DNA from: Lysobacteraceae bacterium NML07-0707
GTDB taxonomy: Bacteria; Pseudomonadota; Gammaproteobacteria; Xanthomonadales; Xanthomonadaceae
Length of the DNA stretch: 64,000 bases
Reading direction: 5' to 3'
NCBI GenBank assembly: GCA_002798295.1
Contig: NWQT01000022.1
Coordinates: forward strand, 1-64,000
The notes beneath the pieces were generated by a model, which did not search any database, had not been told where the DNA came from, and worked only from the letters and a program-made list of their open reading frames with translations. Of this stretch, positions 10,895 to 19,864 are shown piece after piece (the stretch's first letter is position 1; every line of letters starts with the position of its first letter). Both the position numbers and the translations under genes were made by a program.

Positions 10895-12088
10895 TTGAAC
10901 GCTGAGGCCGTGCGCGAGTGTGATGTCCTGATTCTGGGCGGCGGTGCGGCGGGCTTGATGTGCGCGCTCACCGCCGGCCAGCGTGGCCGGCGCGTGCTGG
11001 TCGTTGAACATGCCGAGCGCTGCGGCAAGAAAATCCTGATGTCAGGCGGCGGGCGCTGCAATTTCACCAATACCGGTACCAGTCCAGCCAACTACCTTTC
11101 GGCCAACCCGCATTTTGCCAAGTCCGCACTGGCGCGCTTCACCCCGGCGGACTTCATCGACATGGTCGAGCGCCACGGCATTGCCTGGCACGAAAAAGAG
11201 CTGGGGCAACTGTTTTGCAATGATTCCTCCAAGCAAATCGTGCGCATGCTGCTGGACGAATGCAGCGCCGCCGGGGTGCAGATTGAAACCCGTTGCACGC
11301 TGCAAGATGTCGTGCATGAGGGCGCGGGATTTATCGCCCGCACTACGCGCGGCTCATTCCACAGCCAGTCGCTGGTGATTGCCACAGGCGGGCTTTCCAT
11401 TCCGCGCATGGGGGCCACCGGCATCGGCTATCAAATCGCACGGCAGTTTGGGCATCGGGTGTTGCCTACCCGCGCCGGCCTGGTGCCGCTGACACTCTCG
11501 GGCACCCATCTTGAGCGCATCAAGGATTTGAGCGGCCTGTCGTTCGCGGTGGAAGCGGCCTGCGGCAAACAATCCTTCCAGAACCAGATGCTGCTGACCC
11601 ATCGCGGCATCAGTGGCCCGGCCATCCTGCAAATCAGCTCGTACTGGCGCGAAGGCGAGCCGCTTGCCATCAATCTCCTGCCTGGCGCAGATATCCCTGC
11701 GCTGCTGGCGCAATGGCAGCGCGAGCGCCGCGATGCCCAGCTCGCCACCCTGCTGGCCGAGCGCCTGCCCAAACGCTTTGCCCAGCGCCTGTGCGAGCAC
11801 TGGCTGGAGAGCCGCCCAATGCGGCAATTCAATCCGCGTGAGTTGGCGCATATCGCCAACACGCTTGTCCATTGGCCGCTGACCATCAGCGGCACTGAAG
11901 GCTATCGCACCGCCGAAGTCACCCTGGGCGGCGTGGATACCGCCGGGCTGTCATCTGCGACGATGATGTCCAAGCAACTTGCCGGGCTGTACTTCATCGG
12001 CGAAGTGGTGGATGTCACTGGCTGGCTTGGCGGCTACAACTTCCAATGGGCCTGGGCCTCGGGACATGCAGCAGGCCTCATGGCCTGA
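10895..12088 (+). CDS. HI0933/YhiN-family flavoprotein
   Basis: A 397-residue NAD(P)/FAD-dependent oxidoreductase-like protein of the HI0933 (YhiN, BaiN-like) family; the substrate of most members is unknown. The N-terminal dinucleotide fold is clear (VLILGGGAAGLMCAL), followed by GKKILMSGGGRCNFTN, typical of the family. Other family blocks are LVIATGGLSIPRMGATG and the final FIGEVVDVTGWLGGYNFQWAWASG. The TTG at 10895 abuts the deaD stop; a GTG at 10910 just ahead of the dinucleotide fold is an equally plausible start. It converges with cobS with a one-base gap. Confidence 0.88.
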   Translation: MNAEAVRECDVLILGGGAAGLMCALTAGQRGRRVLVVEHAERCGKKILMSGGGRCNFTNTGTSPANYLSANPHFAKSALARFTPADFIDMVERHGIAWHEKELGQLFCNDSSKQIVRMLLDECSAAGVQIETRCTLQDVVHEGAGFIARTTRGSFHSQSLVIATGGLSIPRMGATGIGYQIARQFGHRVLPTRAGLVPLTLSGTHLERIKDLSGLSFAVEAACGKQSFQNQMLLTHRGISGPAILQISSYWREGEPLAINLLPGADIPALLAQWQRERRDAQLATLLAERLPKRFAQRLCEHWLESRPMRQFNPRELAHIANTLVHWPLTISGTEGYRTAEVTLGGVDTAGLSSATMMSKQLAGLYFIGEVVDVTGWLGGYNFQWAWASGHAAGLMA

Positions 12089-12089
12089 A

Positions 12090-12827
12090 TCAGGCCAGAT
12101 ACGGCCAGGCGGCCACGCACAACAGCAATACGCCGGTTTCGGTGATTTCCACCAATGCCCCCAGGGTATCGCCAGTGCAGCCGCCCAGGCGATGGATGCA
12201 GGCGCTGCGCCAGCGCCAGAGCAGCAACAGCAGGCAGGCCAGTACCGCTACGGCGAGCCACGGCGGCAGCAGTGCCAACGGCAGCAGCGCCAGCGCGCTG
12301 ACAAGCCAGCCACTGCCAGGGTTGGGGGCAAGGCCGCTGCCAAGGCCATCGGCGCGCACATAGGGGGTGGCAAGCAGGGCGGGCAGCAATATCAGGCGCC
12401 CGGAAAATACCGCCAGCAGCAGCACCAGCGGTACATCCGGCAGGCTTGCCAGTGCAGCGAACTTCAGCAGCAAAACCAGTACCAGCGCCATCACGCCCAT
12501 CGGCCCGCTGGCCGGGTCTTTCATGATGGCGAGCGTCCTTTTTCTGTCCCCAAGCCCCCCGACCCAGGCATCGGCGGTATCGGCCAAACCATCCAGATGC
12601 AGGCCGCCACTTAGCCAAACCCAGGCCAGCAAAGTCAGGGCCGCCAGCAGCAGATTGGGTAGCCAATCGGCCAGCAACGCATTCAGCAGCATCAACAATG
12701 CGCCCAGCAATGCGCCCACCAGCGGGTAATACAGCGGCGAGCGCCGCCTGGCCTTGTCATCTGCAAATACCGATACCGGCACCGGGATGCGGCTCAAAAA
12801 CCCCAATGCCACGGCAAAGGCTTTCAT
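12090..12827 (-). CDS. cobS: Adenosylcobinamide-GDP ribazoletransferase
   Basis: CobS joins adenosylcobinamide-GDP to alpha-ribazole (phosphate) in the last membrane-bound step of cobalamin assembly. The 245-residue protein is almost entirely hydrophobic and carries the family motif GGLHLDGLADTADAWVGG near residue 70 and IMKDPASGPMG near residue 100. The ATG at 12827 was chosen because it overlaps the cobC stop as ATGA; the upstream in-frame extension lies inside cobC and is not part of the family. It is the last gene of the minus-strand cobalamin block. Confidence 0.95.
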   Translation of the reverse strand: MKAFAVALGFLSRIPVPVSVFADDKARRRSPLYYPLVGALLGALLMLLNALLADWLPNLLLAALTLLAWVWLSGGLHLDGLADTADAWVGGLGDRKRTLAIMKDPASGPMGVMALVLVLLLKFAALASLPDVPLVLLLAVFSGRLILLPALLATPYVRADGLGSGLAPNPGSGWLVSALALLPLALLPPWLAVAVLACLLLLLWRWRSACIHRLGGCTGDTLGALVEITETGVLLLCVAAWPYLA

Positions 12828-13384
12828 AGCGGCCGCTCCGGCAATGGCCAGGGCAGGCGGTAAAAGCTGGCATGCGGCACGTCGATACCGGCCATATCGG
12901 CAAAGCTGCGGCCTTCTGCCCAGCAACGCAGCAGGCGGATGGCGCCGCCATGCGTCACCACCAGGACACGCTCCTCCCTTGCCGGGGCATGCGCTGCCAG
13001 TGCCGCATGCAGGCGCGCGGCAAATTGCGAGAGGGTTTCACCCGCAGGTGGCGGGTTCTGCCACGGGTCGCGCCAAAAGGCGGCCAATGCCTCACCGTCC
13101 TGCTCGGCAATTTGTGCTATCGGCACACCTTGCCACTGTCCGAAATGATATTCGGCCAAGCCTTCGGCCACCGCCAGCGGCACATCCCGCTGCGCGGCCA
13201 GCTCACGCGCAAAGGCGGCGCAGCGCTGCAGCGGCGAAGTCACGATGCGCTGCCACTGCCGGCCCTGCACTGCCTGCCGCAGCTGCGCCCAGCCCTGTGC
13301 GCTGAGCGCATCGTCGAGCTGGCCGCGATAACTGGCTTCGCCGGTATCGCCATGCCGCAGCAGGTCAAAACCGGCCACGCTCAT
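12824..13384 (-). CDS. cobC: Alpha-ribazole phosphatase / histidine phosphatase
   Basis: A 186-residue member of the histidine phosphatase superfamily, with the phosphohistidine motif LLRHGDTG near residue 10 and the second catalytic His in [11 protein letters not shown]. In the cobalamin pathway CobC removes the 5'-phosphate from alpha-ribazole phosphate or from the final product. It overlaps cobS and cobT by 4 bases each, which supports the pathway assignment over a generic phosphoglycerate mutase-like enzyme. Confidence 0.88.
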   Translation of the reverse strand: MSVAGFDLLRHGDTGEASYRGQLDDALSAQGWAQLRQAVQGRQWQRIVTSPLQRCAAFARELAAQRDVPLAVAEGLAEYHFGQWQGVPIAQIAEQDGEALAAFWRDPWQNPPPAGETLSQFAARLHAALAAHAPAREERVLVVTHGGAIRLLRCWAEGRSFADMAGIDVPHASFYRLPWPLPERPL

Positions 13385-14430
13385 GCCTGGCTCACCCCGG
13401 ACTGCGCAAAGGTCGCCATCTGCCCGTGCAGGGCGCAGGCCAGTCGCAGCAGCGGCAGTGCGACAGCCGCACCACTGCCCTCGCCCAGACGCAAGCCCAA
13501 ATCGAGCAGCGGCTCGGCGGCCATCGCCTGCAAAAGCTGCCCATGGCCTTGTTCTTCGGAGCGATGCGAAAACAGCAGCCAGTCACGGACTTTGGGCTGG
13601 GTGTGTACCGCGACCAGGGCAGCGGCACTGCTGATGAAGCCATCCACCAGTACTGGCAAAGCGGCCTGGGCGGCGGCGATATAAGCCCCGCTGAGTGCAG
13701 CGATTTCAAAGCCGCCGACGCAGCGCAGCCAGTCCAGCGCCTGCGCTTGCCCGGCGTGCAGCGCCAGTGCGCGGCGTATCACGCTGGCCTTGTGGGCGAT
13801 GCCCTCGGGCGAAAGCCCGGTGCCTGCCCCGGTCAATTGCTCGGCCGGCACTTTCAGCAAGGCACAGGCCAGTGCCGTGGCGGCAGTGGTATTGCCAATG
13901 CCCATTTCACCGCCGACGAAAATATCCGCGCCTGCGGCTTTGGCGCGCTGCACGCTATCACGCCCGGCCTCCAGCGCTGCGGCCAGCTGTACCGGACTCA
14001 TGGCCGGCTTTTGGCAAAAGTTTTCCGTACAAGGCGCAATCCAGGCACGCTTCACGCCCTGAATCTCTCCCAGGTCATTGACCACCCCAAGATTCACCAC
14101 TTCAAGCACGGCGCCCAGATTTCTTGCCAGCACGCTGATGGCCGCACCGCCGCTGGCAAAATTTGCCACCATCTGCCCGGTGACCTCTTGCGGAAAGGCG
14201 GAGATGTTTTCTGCCGCCACGCCGTGGTCGGCGGCGAATATCGCAATCCAGGATTTCTGGATAACAGGTTTGGCGCGCGCCTGCATCGCCGCCAGCGTCA
14301 CCGCCAGCCTCTCCAGCTGTCCCAGTGAGCCGGGCGGTTTGGTCAGCAGCTGCTGATGCTGCAGGGCTTTTTCGCGCATTTGCATATCCAGCACCGCCAC
14401 CGGTGCGCGCAACCATTCAAGATCCATCAT
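13381..14430 (-). CDS. cobT: Nicotinate-nucleotide--dimethylbenzimidazole phosphoribosyltransferase
   Basis: CobT makes alpha-ribazole phosphate from nicotinate mononucleotide and the lower-ligand base. The 349-residue length is standard. Family motifs include KPPGSLG near residue 30, [36 protein letters not shown] and [11 protein letters not shown], whose Glu near residue 317 is the catalytic base. It overlaps cobC and cobU by 4 bases each. No base-synthesis gene such as bluB is in the window. Confidence 0.96.
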   Translation of the reverse strand: MMDLEWLRAPVAVLDMQMREKALQHQQLLTKPPGSLGQLERLAVTLAAMQARAKPVIQKSWIAIFAADHGVAAENISAFPQEVTGQMVANFASGGAAISVLARNLGAVLEVVNLGVVNDLGEIQGVKRAWIAPCTENFCQKPAMSPVQLAAALEAGRDSVQRAKAAGADIFVGGEMGIGNTTAATALACALLKVPAEQLTGAGTGLSPEGIAHKASVIRRALALHAGQAQALDWLRCVGGFEIAALSGAYIAAAQAALPVLVDGFISSAAALVAVHTQPKVRDWLLFSHRSEEQGHGQLLQAMAAEPLLDLGLRLGEGSGAAVALPLLRLACALHGQMATFAQSGVSQA

Positions 14431-14942
14431 TGTTTTCCTTTCAAATACCAGGGCAGCCCGGCGATGACCATCACCACCTCATCGCATTGGGCTGCCAGAC
14501 GTTGATGCAGGCGGCCAGAGGCATCGACAAAGCGCCGCGACAACTCGCCCATCGGTACCACCCCCTGCCCCACTTCATTGCTGACCAGAATCAGCTCGCC
14601 GGGAAGTTTAGGCAATATTGCCAGCAGGGTATCCAGTGTTTGCTGCAAATTTTCGGGCGCATGCAGCAGTTGGTTGCTGAGCCAGAGCGTCAGGCAGTCC
14701 ACCAGCAGCACGGCATCTGCGCGGGCGTGCGCCTGCAATGCCGCGCCCAGTTGCAGCGGTGCTTCCACCAGCTGCCAGTGCGGCGGGCGCTGCTGGCGGT
14801 GCTGCTCGATGCGTGCGGCCATTTCCGCATCCTGCGCCTCGGCGGTGGCGATATACACCACCGGCTTGCCGGACTGGCTGGCCAGGCGTTCGGCAAACGC
14901 GCTCTTGCCCGAACGCACACCGCCCAGAATCAGTCGCTGCAT
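14427..14942 (-). CDS. cobU: Adenosylcobinamide kinase / adenosylcobinamide-phosphate guanylyltransferase
   Basis: Bifunctional CobU phosphorylates adenosylcobinamide and then adds GMP, activating it for CobS. The 171-residue protein has the P-loop GGVRSGKS at residues 7-14, [12 protein letters not shown], the RP-rich HRQQRPPHW segment, [11 protein letters not shown], and [10 protein letters not shown] near the C terminus, all typical of the family. It overlaps cobT by 4 bases and cobQ by 13 bases. Confidence 0.95.
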   Translation of the reverse strand: MQRLILGGVRSGKSAFAERLASQSGKPVVYIATAEAQDAEMAARIEQHRQQRPPHWQLVEAPLQLGAALQAHARADAVLLVDCLTLWLSNQLLHAPENLQQTLDTLLAILPKLPGELILVSNEVGQGVVPMGELSRRFVDASGRLHQRLAAQCDEVVMVIAGLPWYLKGKQ

Positions 14943-16402
14943 ATTGCAATCCCCATCAGTTTTTTAAGACATGCGGTATCCAGATGCGCCTCTACTGCAT
15001 CGGCCAGGCGCTCGATGCTGGCATTGCGCAAGGCGGCCAGGTCAAGCGGCTGGACTTCATCGAGCCCCGCCCATTGCAGCAACAGGCTGAGCGCCTCGGG
15101 GGCGTCAAACAGGCCATGCAGATAGCTGCCCAGCACCTGACCATCGGCAGACAGTGCGCCATCAGCGTCCCCGTTTTCCAGCCGCAGTGGCGGCTCGCCC
15201 GCAATCTGGCTGTGTCCGCAATGGATTTCATAACCGGAGACGGCCGCACGCTGCCCCAGCAGATGCAGGTATCCGCGCCGCTTGGCAAGCTGTTTGCGTT
15301 TTTGCAGTGCGGTGTCGATCGGCAAATAGCCAAGCCCCGCACTGCTGCCCGCTGCCCCCTCCACGCCATCCGGGTCATGGATGGCCTGCCCCAGCATCTG
15401 CATGCCGCCGCAAAGGCCGATGAGTTTGCCGCCATAGCGCAGATGCCGGGCAATGGCCGCATCAAGGCCGTTTTCACGCAGCCAGGCGAGGTCGGCGCGG
15501 GTGGCCTTGCTGCCCGGCAGGATGATGAGGTCGCAGGGCGAGAGCGGCTGCCCGGCACGGACAAACTGCAAATCCACCTGCGGATGCGCGCGCAATGCGT
15601 CGAAGTCGTTGTGATTGCTGATACGCGGCAGGGCCAGCACCCGCACCTGCAACTGCGCCTGCGACTTGGCATCGCGCAGTGCCGGCAGGGCGTCCTCGGC
15701 GTCCAGATGCAGCCCCGGCATGAACGGCAGCACGCCCAGCACTGGCTTGCCGGTGCGCGCCTGGAGCCAGCGCAGTCCCGGCTCCAGGAGGGCAATATCG
15801 CCACGAAAACGGTTGATGACAAACCCGGCCACGCGCGAGCGCTCGCTTGTCGAGAGCAATTCCAGGGTGCCGACAAGATGCGCAAACACGCCGCCGCGGT
15901 CGATATCGGCAACAACAATCACCGGGCAATCCACCGCTTCTGCATAGCCCATATTGGCGATGTCATGCGCGCGCAGGTTGATTTCTGCCGGGCTGCCCGC
16001 GCCTTCCACCAGCAGCAGCTGGTAATCTGCGGCCAGCCGCTGATGCGAGGCCAGCACCGCCTGCATCGCCTGCGGTTTGTAGCGCTGGTACTCGGCCGCG
16101 CTCATCTGGCCGATGGCTCTGCCATGCACGATCACTTGCGCACCGGTATCGGCATGAGGCTTGAGCAAAATCGGGTTGAAATCGGTATGCGCGGCCACAC
16201 CGGCCGCCTCGGCCTGCAGCGCCTGGGCGCGGCCGATTTCACCGCCATCGACGGTGACCGCGGCATTGAGCGCCATGTTTTGCGGCTTGAAGGGCGCCAC
16301 CTTCACGCCCTGCCGCCGCGCCCAGCGACAGAGTGCGGTGACCAGCAGGCTTTTGCCCGCATCGGAAGTGCAGCCCTGCACCATCAAGACTTTCGCGCTC
16401 AT
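14930..16402 (-). CDS. cobQ: Cobyric acid synthase
   Basis: CobQ amidates four side chains of adenosylcobyrinic acid a,c-diamide using glutamine and ATP. The 490-residue protein has an N-terminal dethiobiotin synthetase-like ATPase domain ([12 protein letters not shown] at about residues 6-17) and a C-terminal glutamine amidotransferase-like domain. [12 protein letters not shown] contains the nucleophilic Cys near residue 330, and SYLHGLFD ends the domain. The ATG at 16402 overlaps the cobD stop. Corrin-ring synthesis genes are absent here, so CobQ probably acts on imported incomplete corrinoids. Confidence 0.95.
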   Translation of the reverse strand: MSAKVLMVQGCTSDAGKSLLVTALCRWARRQGVKVAPFKPQNMALNAAVTVDGGEIGRAQALQAEAAGVAAHTDFNPILLKPHADTGAQVIVHGRAIGQMSAAEYQRYKPQAMQAVLASHQRLAADYQLLLVEGAGSPAEINLRAHDIANMGYAEAVDCPVIVVADIDRGGVFAHLVGTLELLSTSERSRVAGFVINRFRGDIALLEPGLRWLQARTGKPVLGVLPFMPGLHLDAEDALPALRDAKSQAQLQVRVLALPRISNHNDFDALRAHPQVDLQFVRAGQPLSPCDLIILPGSKATRADLAWLRENGLDAAIARHLRYGGKLIGLCGGMQMLGQAIHDPDGVEGAAGSSAGLGYLPIDTALQKRKQLAKRRGYLHLLGQRAAVSGYEIHCGHSQIAGEPPLRLENGDADGALSADGQVLGSYLHGLFDAPEALSLLLQWAGLDEVQPLDLAALRNASIERLADAVEAHLDTACLKKLMGIAICSD

Positions 16403-17376
16403 CGGCGTATCTCCTGCAAGCCCTTCTCCAGCCGCTGCCATGCGGCTTCATCGCCCGGCAGGCCAAAGCGCAGGGCAAAAGGCGCTTCAAAACGCCGCAG
16501 CCAGATAGCGCGTTGCGCCAACGCCTCGGCCACGACATGTGCCTGCGCATCCTGCCAATAGCGGAAGTACGCCGTGCCGGATGTCTTCATGCCGTGTGTC
16601 GCCAGCAATGTTTGCAGACGCGCACTTTGCGCCTGCAACCACTGCCGCTGCGCCTGCTGCCAGGCCTCATCGGCCAGCGCCTGGCGCAGCAGCCAGCGCG
16701 CCGGCCCGTTCACCGTCCACGGCCCCAGTTGTTCGGCCAGCCCTTGCAGGGCGTTTTCGCAGGCCACCACAAAGCCTGCGCGTATCCCGGCAAGGCCAAA
16801 GAACTTGCCGACCGAGCGCAGCACCCACAAGCCCTCGCGGCTATCACTGCACAGGCTGTTTTCTGGCGAGGCATCCATGAACGCCTCATCGACCAGCAAC
16901 CAGCCGCCACGCGCAGCCAAACGGGCATGGGCTTGCAGCAAAGCCTCGTGCGAAAACATGACGCCGCTCGGATTGCAGGGGTTTATCAGTACCAGCACTG
17001 CATGGCTATCGGCAGCATCAAGAATCTTGTCGGCAGGCAACAGTGAGACGTGATGACCGGCGCGTTGCCAGGCATGGGCATGTTCGGCATAGCCGGGGGA
17101 CAAAACCGCCACGCGAGCGGGTTTTCGCAAGCCAGGCAGCGCCAAAATCGCCGCCTGCGAGCCTGCCACCGGCAATAGATGCGCAGCGTGGTAATACGCC
17201 TTTGCCACTGTCAGCAAACCGTCATCCTCTTCGGGCAGGCGTTGCCAAACCTGGGGCGGCACCTGCGGCACCGGCCAAACCCGTGGGCTGATGCCGGTGG
17301 AAAGGTCCAACCAGTCGCCAGGCGCAATGCCGTATTGCCTTGCGGCCTGGTTCAGACGGCCGCCATGCTCAAGCAT
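16399..17376 (-). CDS. cobD: Threonine-phosphate decarboxylase, PLP-dependent
   Basis: CobD produces (R)-1-amino-2-propanol phosphate, the linker attached by CbiB. The 325-residue protein belongs to the class I/II aminotransferase fold: [12 protein letters not shown] near the N terminus, the substrate-site [15 protein letters not shown], and the PLP lysine in [15 protein letters not shown]. It resembles histidinol-phosphate aminotransferase, but its place between cobQ and cbiB identifies it. The start at 17376 overlaps cbiB by 8 bases; the upstream in-frame extension lies inside cbiB. In alpha-proteobacterial naming this gene is called cobC. Confidence 0.93.
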   Translation of the reverse strand: MLEHGGRLNQAARQYGIAPGDWLDLSTGISPRVWPVPQVPPQVWQRLPEEDDGLLTVAKAYYHAAHLLPVAGSQAAILALPGLRKPARVAVLSPGYAEHAHAWQRAGHHVSLLPADKILDAADSHAVLVLINPCNPSGVMFSHEALLQAHARLAARGGWLLVDEAFMDASPENSLCSDSREGLWVLRSVGKFFGLAGIRAGFVVACENALQGLAEQLGPWTVNGPARWLLRQALADEAWQQAQRQWLQAQSARLQTLLATHGMKTSGTAYFRYWQDAQAHVVAEALAQRAIWLRRFEAPFALRFGLPGDEAAWQRLEKGLQEIRR

Positions 17377-18289
17377 GAGCCAGCCTCCAGACCAGGGTGA
17401 CAAGCAGTGTGATGGCTGCCCATAGCCAGGCGCCGTTACGCACCAGACGCCAGGCGGCGAGAATGGCGGCGGCATCGGCTGCGCGCCCTGCCCCCAATAG
17501 CGGCCGCTGCATCATCTGCCCGTGATAGGGCGCCGCCCCGCCCAGCTCTACCCGCAAGGCGCCTGCCCCGGCAGCCATTACCGGCCCGGCATTGGGGCTT
17601 TTCCATTGTCCGGCCTGCCGATACCAGGCGTGCAGCGCAACGCGCGTTGAACCCAGCAGCGCATAGCTCAAGGCGGTCAAACGCGCGGGGATAAAGTTCA
17701 GCACATCATCCACCCGCGCCGCACACATGCCAAAGCGTGAAAAACGCGCATTGCGATAGCCCCACATCGCATCCAGGGTATTGGCCAGCCGGTACAGCAC
17801 CACACCGGGCGCGCCCAGCAGCAGGCCCCAGAAAATCGCTGCAAATACCGCATCACAGCCGTTTTCCAGCACCGATTCGGTGGCCGCCGTGGCAACGCCG
17901 GCTTCATCCAGCGCTGCGGTATCACGGCTGACAATCCGGCTCACGGCATCGCGTGCGGCGGGCAAATCCTGCTGCTGCAAGGCCAGAGCAACCGGACGGG
18001 CATGCTCGCCCAGGCTGCGCAGGCCGATGGCCCAATACAGGACGATGACGTTGAACAGCGCCGCCAGCCACGGCCAGTTTTGCAGCCCGAAATCCAGCGC
18101 CAAGACCAAAGCCACCCAAGGCAGCACCGCCACACTCCAGGCCACAGCCCCCGCGATACGGCTGTCCCGATAGAGATGATGCTCAAGCCATGCAGCCAAT
18201 CGCCCGAAGGCCACCAGCGGATGCGCCCGGCGCGGCTCCCCCCAAAGCGCATCCAGACACAGCGCGACGATGACGATCACGGCAGACAT
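17369..18289 (-). CDS. cbiB: Adenosylcobinamide-phosphate synthase
   Basis: CbiB, a membrane protein, attaches the aminopropanol linker to adenosylcobyric acid. The 306-residue sequence has several hydrophobic helices, the opening [19 protein letters not shown] (substrate-side conserved region), [37 protein letters not shown] and the C-terminal [21 protein letters not shown]. It heads the tightly overlapping seven-gene run down to cobS. A non-coding repeat separates it from cobO. Confidence 0.95.
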   Translation of the reverse strand: MSAVIVIVALCLDALWGEPRRAHPLVAFGRLAAWLEHHLYRDSRIAGAVAWSVAVLPWVALVLALDFGLQNWPWLAALFNVIVLYWAIGLRSLGEHARPVALALQQQDLPAARDAVSRIVSRDTAALDEAGVATAATESVLENGCDAVFAAIFWGLLLGAPGVVLYRLANTLDAMWGYRNARFSRFGMCAARVDDVLNFIPARLTALSYALLGSTRVALHAWYRQAGQWKSPNAGPVMAAGAGALRVELGGAAPYHGQMMQRPLLGAGRAADAAAILAAWRLVRNGAWLWAAITLLVTLVWRLAHA

Positions 18290-18606
18290 GGGTTTGTGTC
18301 ATCGGTTATTGGCAAAACCATTCCCCTGCTCTTGCTTTTGCTGTTGCTTTTCTGCCCTGTTCGGACGCGCCGAGTACCGCAGCGACCAATGGGAGCAGGC
18401 AGGGCTTTGTTTGAGCAGCGCGTAGCGATGCGAGTTTGCCCTGCCGCCATTGGGCGCGAGGAACGCAGGGTACTCCGCGTAGCGGGGCGCGGCAGCCAGG
18501 GCTGGTTTCTTTGCTTACTTTCTTTGCCAGCAAAGAAAGTAAGTGCGCTACCGGGCGCAGTCCCGGCATTGAACAATATGCACTTGCCAGCACTGCCAGT
18601 CTCCCA
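18290..18606. repeat. Intergenic palindromic repeat element between cobO and cbiB
   Basis: No gene is supported in this 317-base gap. It is built of imperfectly repeated, GC-rich blocks: CTTGCTTTTGCTGTTGCTTTT around 18335, GGACGCGCCGAGTACCGCAG near 18365, and GAGGAACGCAGGGTACTCC near 18460. It ends with a perfect 14-bp hairpin CTTACTTTCTTTGC / GCAAAGAAAGTAAG at 18514-18543 with a 2-base loop. The overall pattern resembles a dispersed non-coding repeat I associate with Xanthomonadaceae and relatives; that is recalled, not computed. Short frames inside are shadows. Confidence 0.65.
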
Positions 18607-19215
18607 TCACAACTCAATACCTTTCTGCGCCTTGACCCCCGCCTTGAAGGCATGCTTCACCAGCCGCATTTCAGTCACCGTATCGGCCGCCTCAATCAAG
18701 GCATCCGGTGCACCGCGGCCGGTAATCACCACATGCTGATGGCGTGGGCGGGCGTTGAGCGCGGAGAGCACTTCATCCAGCCGGATATAGCCCTTGACAA
18801 GCGCGATATTGAGCTCGTCGAGCAGCACAAAGTCGAAAGCCTCATCCTCAAGCATGGCGCGGGCTTCAGCCCAGGCCTTGCTCGCCGCAGCCAGGTCGCG
18901 CTCAAGGCTCTGGGTTTCCCAGGTGAAGCCCTCGCCCATCACCCGGTAGCGCAGCTGGCACTCATCAAAGCGGCGAAAAAACGCCTCCTCGCCGGTGGCA
19001 AAACTGCCCTTGATGAATTGCACCACGCCACAACGCATCTCATGCCCCAATGCACGCGCCAACATGCCAAAGCCCGATGAGCTTTTGCCCTTGCCGTTGC
19101 CGGTATTGACCACCACCACGCCACGGTCTTCACTGGCACGGGCGATGCGGGCATCGACCAGCGCCTTTTTGCGCTGGGCACGTTCACGATGCCGAGCCGG
19201 ATCCTGTGCTTTCAC
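18607..19215 (-). CDS. cobO: Corrinoid adenosyltransferase
   Basis: CobO/BtuR transfers the adenosyl group of ATP to cob(I)alamin or earlier corrinoids. The 202-residue protein has the P-loop NTGNGKGKSSSGFG near residue 40, GVVQFIKG, and the family block LLDELNIALVKGYI. An N-terminal basic segment (ARHRERAQRKKALVDARI) is usual in this family. The GTG at 19215 was chosen because it overlaps the btuM stop codon; the ATG-initiated longer frame would run into btuM. It belongs to the riboswitch-headed btuB-btuM-cobO group. Confidence 0.93.
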   Translation of the reverse strand: MKAQDPARHRERAQRKKALVDARIARASEDRGVVVVNTGNGKGKSSSGFGMLARALGHEMRCGVVQFIKGSFATGEEAFFRRFDECQLRYRVMGEGFTWETQSLERDLAAASKAWAEARAMLEDEAFDFVLLDELNIALVKGYIRLDEVLSALNARPRHQHVVITGRGAPDALIEAADTVTEMRLVKHAFKAGVKAQKGIEL

Positions 19216-19799
19216 GCGCGCGCCATGCGCCCTTGTGAGCTGTGCTTGCCAAACACGCGCCACAGCAAAAGCCCCGTGCCGATATAGGCGCTGGCGGTCA
19301 TCACATAGGACGGCCCCCACTGCCAGGCACGCGCCAGATATTCGGCCATATGCGGCTCGGCATAACGGCCACCCAGCCAATAGAAAGCGCCATTGGAAAT
19401 GATGAAGGCCGCTGTGCTTGCCAGCACACCGACCGCAGCCACGCCAAGCAGCGAAGCGATTTGCGTTGAGAGCCTGGCGCTCACCGCGCGGCCGCTATAC
19501 CACAGCACGGCATAGGCCACTTGCAGGAAGCCATAGCTTGGCGTGACGCAATAGGCATCGAAAAAACGCTCGCCGCGCAGGCTGATGGCGGCAAAGTCGA
19601 TGCTGATGCCCAGCACGACAAAGGCCAGAAACAGCCGGTGTCTGGAAAGCAAAAGCCCGCCCAGGAAAAACACCGCCATCGAGGCATCGTACAGATGCAG
19701 CAACTTGCCGATTTCGTGAAAGCGGGTCATCACCATCGCCAAAATCAGCGCCAGCAGGGTAAAGCGCATTTGCCGGGGAGAAGCAGTATCAGCCAACAT
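19212..19799 (-). CDS. btuM: BtuM-type cobalamin membrane transporter (probable)
   Basis: A 195-residue integral membrane protein with about six hydrophobic segments. It has RFHEIGKLLHLYDASMAVFF near the N terminus and CVTPSYGFLQ with Cys84. From memory, the BtuM family has an equivalent RFHHFG...PDAS region and a single conserved Cys near position 80 that ligands cobalt and removes cyanide from cyanocobalamin. The setting supports this: it lies between btuB and cobO behind a cobalamin riboswitch, and no btuCD is seen. The ATG at 19799 was chosen over one 60 bases upstream because GGAAACC-type spacing and family length fit better. It could instead be an unrelated membrane protein carried in the operon. 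Confidence 0.75.
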   Translation of the reverse strand: MLADTASPRQMRFTLLALILAMVMTRFHEIGKLLHLYDASMAVFFLGGLLLSRHRLFLAFVVLGISIDFAAISLRGERFFDAYCVTPSYGFLQVAYAVLWYSGRAVSARLSTQIASLLGVAAVGVLASTAAFIISNGAFYWLGGRYAEPHMAEYLARAWQWGPSYVMTASAYIGTGLLLWRVFGKHSSQGRMARA

Positions 19800-19864
19800 G
19801 GAAACCTCCGTTTTCAGAAAAAGGCGGCGCAAGCCAGTACGCCGCCGGGGATTGACCACAAGAC

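Noticed and set aside
14738-16561. A 607-codon plus-strand frame opposite cobU and cobQ, and similar long antisense frames opposite deaD, mutS and metH2
   Set aside because: All are shadows of well-conserved genes, without ribosome sites or family motifs.
18301-18739. Several short frames in the gap between cobO and cbiB
   Set aside because: They overlap each other on both strands, lack ribosome sites and follow the repeat blocks, so they are repeat shadows.
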